This document shows positions 50,319 to 64,000 of a DNA stretch of 64,000 nt, piece after piece (positions within the stretch are counted from its first letter, which is position 1; the number at the start of each line of letters is the position of its first letter). The DNA lies in NCBI RefSeq assembly GCF_028389875.1, contig NC_084702.1:72327582-72391581 (forward strand), written 5' to 3'. Under the pieces are notes generated by a model, which worked only from the letters and a program-made list of their open reading frames with translations, made no database searches and had not been told where the DNA came from. Both the position numbers and the translations under genes were made by a program. The stretch is from Rhea pennata (taxonomy: Eukaryota > Chordata > Aves > Rheiformes > Rheidae).

Positions 50319-50450
50319 CTGCGCGGCGCCTCGCGGCCCCCCCCGGCTGGCGGCTCCGGCTCTCCCCGCGGCCGCTGCCCCCCGCCCCTACGAAGCCCGC
50401 GCAGCCGAGCCGCCACCTCCAGCCCCGCGACCGGGCGACGCCATCTTGTC
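50319..50450 (-). other. UBAP1: UBAP1 non-coding exon 1 (5' end approximate)
   Basis: The donor GCGCAG|GTAATG ends an exon at 50319 on the minus strand. Promoter elements lie just beyond the other side, so the exon is about 130 nt. Human UBAP1 also has a non-coding first exon. The start site itself is inferred from the YY1 and CCAAT positions. Confidence 0.55.
50437..50448 (-). promoter_or_regulatory. UBAP1: YY1 site at the UBAP1 start
   Basis: CAAGATGGCGTC in sense orientation. This motif typically sits just after the transcription start of CpG-island genes, and this one lies about 75 bp upstream (transcriptionally) of the CCAAT-side limit expected for the TSS region. Confidence 0.6.
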
Positions 50451-50522
50451 TACCTGCCCCTCCGCCTTGCCTCCCCGGCGACGCGCTGGCGTCACACAGC
50501 GCGGTCACCTGCCCACACCGGC

Positions 50523-50551
50523 CCAATCGGGAGGCGCTCTCGATGACGTCA
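50523..50551 (-). promoter_or_regulatory. UBAP1: UBAP1 proximal promoter: CCAAT box and full CRE
   Basis: CCAAT at 50523-50527 (plus wording; ATTGG in the UBAP1 sense) and a perfect palindromic CRE, TGACGTCA, at 50544-50551. They lie about 70-110 bp upstream of the inferred start. They could bind NF-Y and CREB/ATF. Tandem GC boxes follow at 50566-50592. Confidence 0.6.
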
Positions 50552-50565
50552 CCTCCCCGGGGAAC

Positions 50566-50592
50566 GAGGGGCGGGGCGAGGGGCGGGGCGAG
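50566..50592 (+). promoter_or_regulatory. Tandem GC boxes (two copies of GAGGGGCGGGGC)
   Basis: Two near-identical 13-14 bp units with GGGGCGGGGC, the SP1/KLF core. They lie between the UBAP1 CRE and the DCAF12 side and may serve UBAP1 or a divergent transcript. Confidence 0.55.
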
Positions 50593-50960
50593 GGAAGGAA
50601 GGCGGAGCGGGGCGCGGGGCGCGGCGGGGTCTTGTTGTGGACTCGTCGCGTCATGGCGGCGCTCCGGTGTCGCCCGTTTCCCCGCTGGGCTGTGGGCGAG
50701 GCACCACGGTCTCCCCGGGGCTGGACAAAGCGGAGCATTTCCCCCCTACTCCCCCGTCGCGCGGCCCCATCCCGCAGCGGCCTTCCCCGCGTCGACGCTC
50801 GGCCTCGCGCCTCCTCCCGACACCCTCCTCCCGGGTCCCGCCGCCCCCCCGGGGCCAGGAGCCGCTGCGGGCTGCGGCGGGGCAGAGCCTCGGCCACCCG
50901 CGGCAGAGCTCCCAGGCCTGAACGGCCGCGTTTCATCCAAAGCCACGGTTGTGGAGCGGG

Positions 50961-53079
50961 TGACGAATCGCGACACTATCGTGGCTTTGAAAGACTGGGA
51001 ACAGCCAAGCTGGAGTTGTTCCTCGGGGTTTTCAACTGCAGAGGACGCTGAAAGACCTGTGGGGTTCTTTTATTGTTTTTTTTCCTCGGTTTGGCTTTTC
51101 CCAACACCCTTGCCTTTGAGGGTTTTTTTTTCTTTTTTACTAGATGACAACACAAAAATGGCATGAAAAAAATGTATTTCAGGAAAATAATACATTCACA
51201 GGTTTCAGGTGATTTGAGGCTCCAGAGGGTTTTGAGTGCTCAGGAGCAGGCTGTTTTGCAGATTGCCTGCCCGTCACCCGTCTTTCTCTTCCTCCCTTTT
51301 TTTATTCATTCTCTGCAGTGTCATTTGCAAGACGGCTGTACTGCAAGCCCTGATAGTCTGGGGTTATCTTTGACAGCCTAAGAACAGCACAATAGCCTGG
51401 TGTGAGGCAGCTGGTTTTTTGTTTTGTTTGTTTTTCCCGCCTCCCCCCCCCCCGCCCCACTCCCTGAAGAGGCACTCAGATTGTTGGGTTTGGGCTATTC
51501 TAACTCTAATTTTCACTTTTATAAACATACCAAAAAAAGTGCATAGGAGCAATGTGCACATAAGTACATATTCATCCTCTCTGTTTTAAAGGAGGGTAAT
51601 TAAATGCAAATATTCCGGATGCCCTTCTGTTCCCCTGGAACAAAGGAATTTGCTGACAGAATAGAGCATCTCAGAAAGCTTGACCAAACGCCTCACCACA
51701 CAGCAAGCAACGCACACCGGACACTTGCGTTCCCTCAGGGAGCTCCGGTGACGTTAGCTCGGCTGTCTGCCGGTGCGAGGGTTTCTCTCAGCGCTCTCCA
51801 GCCCCAGGTTTTGCAAGGCTGAGATGATGCCAGGCATTAGCCTGTTTGGTGGGGTGATGGAGGTGTGGGGGGGGTGGAGAGGTAGTGTTTTATGTTTGCA
51901 GTCCCGTTTTCCCACAGGAAAGACTGCAGATAAGCAAGTATATTGCCATGTTAGGATCAACAGCAATGTTGTCCCCAGCATGGGCATCTGACACCAAGGA
52001 TGCACGCAGTCTGCAGCTTTGGGCCGCCAGCGTACCCTTCGCACGTCTGGCTCCTCAACGCTACGGTGTCAGCCCGCACCTCTCCATCTGGGGGCTGCGA
52101 CTTCTGTCTGGCGCAAGCAGCACCGGCTGCCAAAATAACGCCTGCGCCTGCCCTCCAGGCGCTCCTGCTGCTAGCTTTGGTTGCTCAAAAGTGAATAAAT
52201 GAAGAAAAGAGCCAGGCAGAGCCTAGCCTATCCTTAAACCAACAACACATCTTATAGCGTATCTGTTGCATGTACAAGGAAAACGATGCATTTAGTTTTT
52301 TTTTTTACCCAGATTGAACAAGACTTCAAAAACATCCTTAATCCACAATCTAATGGAAAGCAGGTTGTTCTTGCCACTTCTGAGAAGAGATGCACAACGA
52401 AGCACTCTGGTTTAGTCTTCGTTAGGATCAACTGCCAGAAACAGAACAAATAATTGAAGGTTGTTGGATACAGTACAACAGCTTTTTTCTTTTTTAATAG
52501 TACCTCAAATGGCAAATACATACATAGTTGCAAATATTTGACCAGCTCCCCTTTGGAGTCATATGTAGTTATCATTCTTGGGTTCTAGCTTTGAACAGAT
52601 TGATGGAAAGCGTACCAGAGTTAGACACTTTGCAATGCCAATGTGTGTTTTTTTTTTCTCTCGGCTCTGTTACCGTCTCGACATATTAAGTCATTTGAAG
52701 TACATAATGTGAAAGCATGTTTCAGTATCCCCACCTGTAAAGCTCCATCTGGGGAGCCTGATGACCTGTTTTCCAGGATGGCGAAAGTATCTTTAAAATC
52801 CCGCGAAGCACGCAGTGATGTGTGTTTGCTACACAGCGGGTGACGGGTAGGGATGGAAAAAGCCACTCGCTTTGTGCACTTGCATCTGCAAAGATGCTAT
52901 CAGGGAGGTCCGTGGACGGCGGGGCTGCTGCGGAGACGTGTGCAGGGAGGCTCAGGGTGCCAGCCTGCGCGCGGCGGGAGCCGTACGTCCCGGCACGTGC
53001 CACGTTGTTATCTGTATGCGCGTGTAACATAGCGTATTGGGCCACGTATTTGCAAAAACATCGAGTGTGATAAATGCTC
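50961..53079. other. UBAP1-DCAF12 head-to-head spacer
   Basis: 2.1 kb between two CpG islands. A few T/C homopolymers (51443-51452 C run). No exon, repeat family or RNA gene that I can support; the open frames here show no recognisable coding content. Confidence 0.5.
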
Positions 53080-53251
53080 CTGCGCGCTCCCTGCCTGCGG
53101 GGCGGGGACGCGGGCCCCGGGGCGCCGGGGTGCCCCAGAAGGAGGGCGCAACGCGGGCTGAACGAGGCGCTGCGACGCGTTGGGGAAGAAAATGGCAGCG
53201 GGGACCCGGGCCGGAACCCGCGCGGCTCTGCGGCGGCTGCGCGCCCGCCCG

Positions 53252-53265
53252 CCGCCAGGGGGCGC
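53252..53265 (+). promoter_or_regulatory. CTCF-like core site
   Basis: CCGCCAGGGGGCGC fits the CTCF consensus core CCASYAGRGGGCGS at nearly every position. It sits between two divergent genes, where an insulator would make sense. Occupancy is inferred. Confidence 0.55.
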
Positions 53266-53277
53266 CTCCCCGGGGGC

Positions 53278-53290
53278 GTTGCCTAGCAAC
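53278..53290 (+). promoter_or_regulatory. DCAF12: RFX X-box-like site
   Basis: GTTGCCTAGCAAC: two perfect RFX half-sites (GTTGCC and AGCAAC) with one base between. It lies 300 bp upstream of the DCAF12 ATG and directly beside the CTCF-like site. Confidence 0.6.
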
Positions 53291-53328
53291 GACAGGGGGC
53301 GGGCCAGCTCGGCGCCCGGCCTCCGCGG

Positions 53329-53341
53329 GTTGCTAGGAAAC
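53329..53341 (+). promoter_or_regulatory. DCAF12: Second, imperfect RFX X-box-like site
   Basis: GTTGCTAGGAAAC, 51 bp after the first site. The left half is good and the right half (GGAAAC) deviates by one base from RGYAAC. The pair resembles tandem X-boxes in promoters of ciliary and RFX-driven genes. Confidence 0.45.
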
Positions 53342-53590
53342 GAGGGCTCCCGCGAAGGGAGGGGTGGTGGTGAGCAGCCGTAAAGCTGCGCTGCGGCTGT
53401 CGTAAAAATCCGGGGGAAAATGTCGTGAAGCGCGGTCGGCGGGGCCTGCGGCGGAGAGAGCGACCGGGCCCGGCTCCCCGCACTTATATGCCCCGTCCCC
53501 TGGCGGCCGCCTCCCCCTCCTGCTCCATGTGGGGCCCGGGCCGGGCTCTCGGCCTCTCCTCCTCCTCCTCTTCCTCCTTCTCCTACTACT

Positions 53591-64000
<10,410 letters not shown>

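Larger units (their letters stand above)
49900..50960. promoter_or_regulatory. UBAP1: CpG island at the UBAP1 5' end
   Basis: About 1 kb of very GC- and CpG-rich DNA around the UBAP1 first exon. It creates many long but meaningless open frames on both strands. Expected for a housekeeping ESCRT-I gene. Confidence 0.8.

Noticed and set aside
49849-51166. Several frames of 100-225 codons on both strands around the UBAP1 promoter
   Set aside because: CpG-island shadows: many overlapping, Gly/Arg/Pro-rich, no domain, and they cover the UBAP1 non-coding exon.

Overview
The window is a piece of a bird nuclear genome. The evidence is split genes with GT-AG introns, three 5'-truncated CR1 non-LTR retrotransposons of the avian/sauropsid type, CpG-island promoters and compact introns. 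Three protein-coding genes are recognised, in the order and orientation known around human 9p13.3: KIF24 (+), UBAP1 (-), DCAF12 (+). In birds this block is normally Z-linked; that is prior knowledge and cannot be shown from this sequence.

Layout. 1-11430: the 3' part of KIF24, with the end of the kinesin-13 motor domain, one very large exon coding for most of the tail, two short terminal exons, the 3' UTR and an AATAAA. 11431-15660: a 4.2 kb spacer between the two convergent genes. It is not empty: it holds two GC/CpG-rich blocks, a strong minus-strand splice donor, a YY1-like site and a short, well-formed minus-strand reading frame that I could not assign to a family. 15660-50450: UBAP1 on the minus strand, with six coding exons, a non-coding first exon in a CpG island, a 17.7 kb first intron and a candidate in-frame 36-nt micro-exon. 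50450-53590: a 3.1 kb head-to-head spacer with the UBAP1 promoter (CRE, CCAAT, GC boxes, YY1) at one end and the DCAF12 promoter (CTCF-like site, two RFX X-box-like sites) at the other. 53591-64000: the first three coding exons of DCAF12, which runs off the right edge.

Roles. KIF24 is a centriolar microtubule-depolymerising kinesin that restrains cilium formation. UBAP1 is an ESCRT-I subunit that recognises ubiquitinated cargo. DCAF12 is a substrate receptor of CUL4-DDB1 ubiquitin ligase. They are neighbours, not an operon, and nothing here shows co-regulation. UBAP1 and DCAF12 are divergent and each has its own CpG island.

Mobile DNA: three CR1 copies (3042-3518 +, 19651-20690 -, 39156-39843 -), one much older CR1-like relic (about 49645-49815) and one MIR-like SINE relic (about 43226-43368). 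The first CR1 copy carries a 30-bp internal inversion bounded by 7-bp inverted repeats, which is the clearest structural oddity here. I see no complete undescribed system. The best leads are the CR1 micro-inversion, the UBAP1 micro-exon and the possible small transcription unit between KIF24 and UBAP1.
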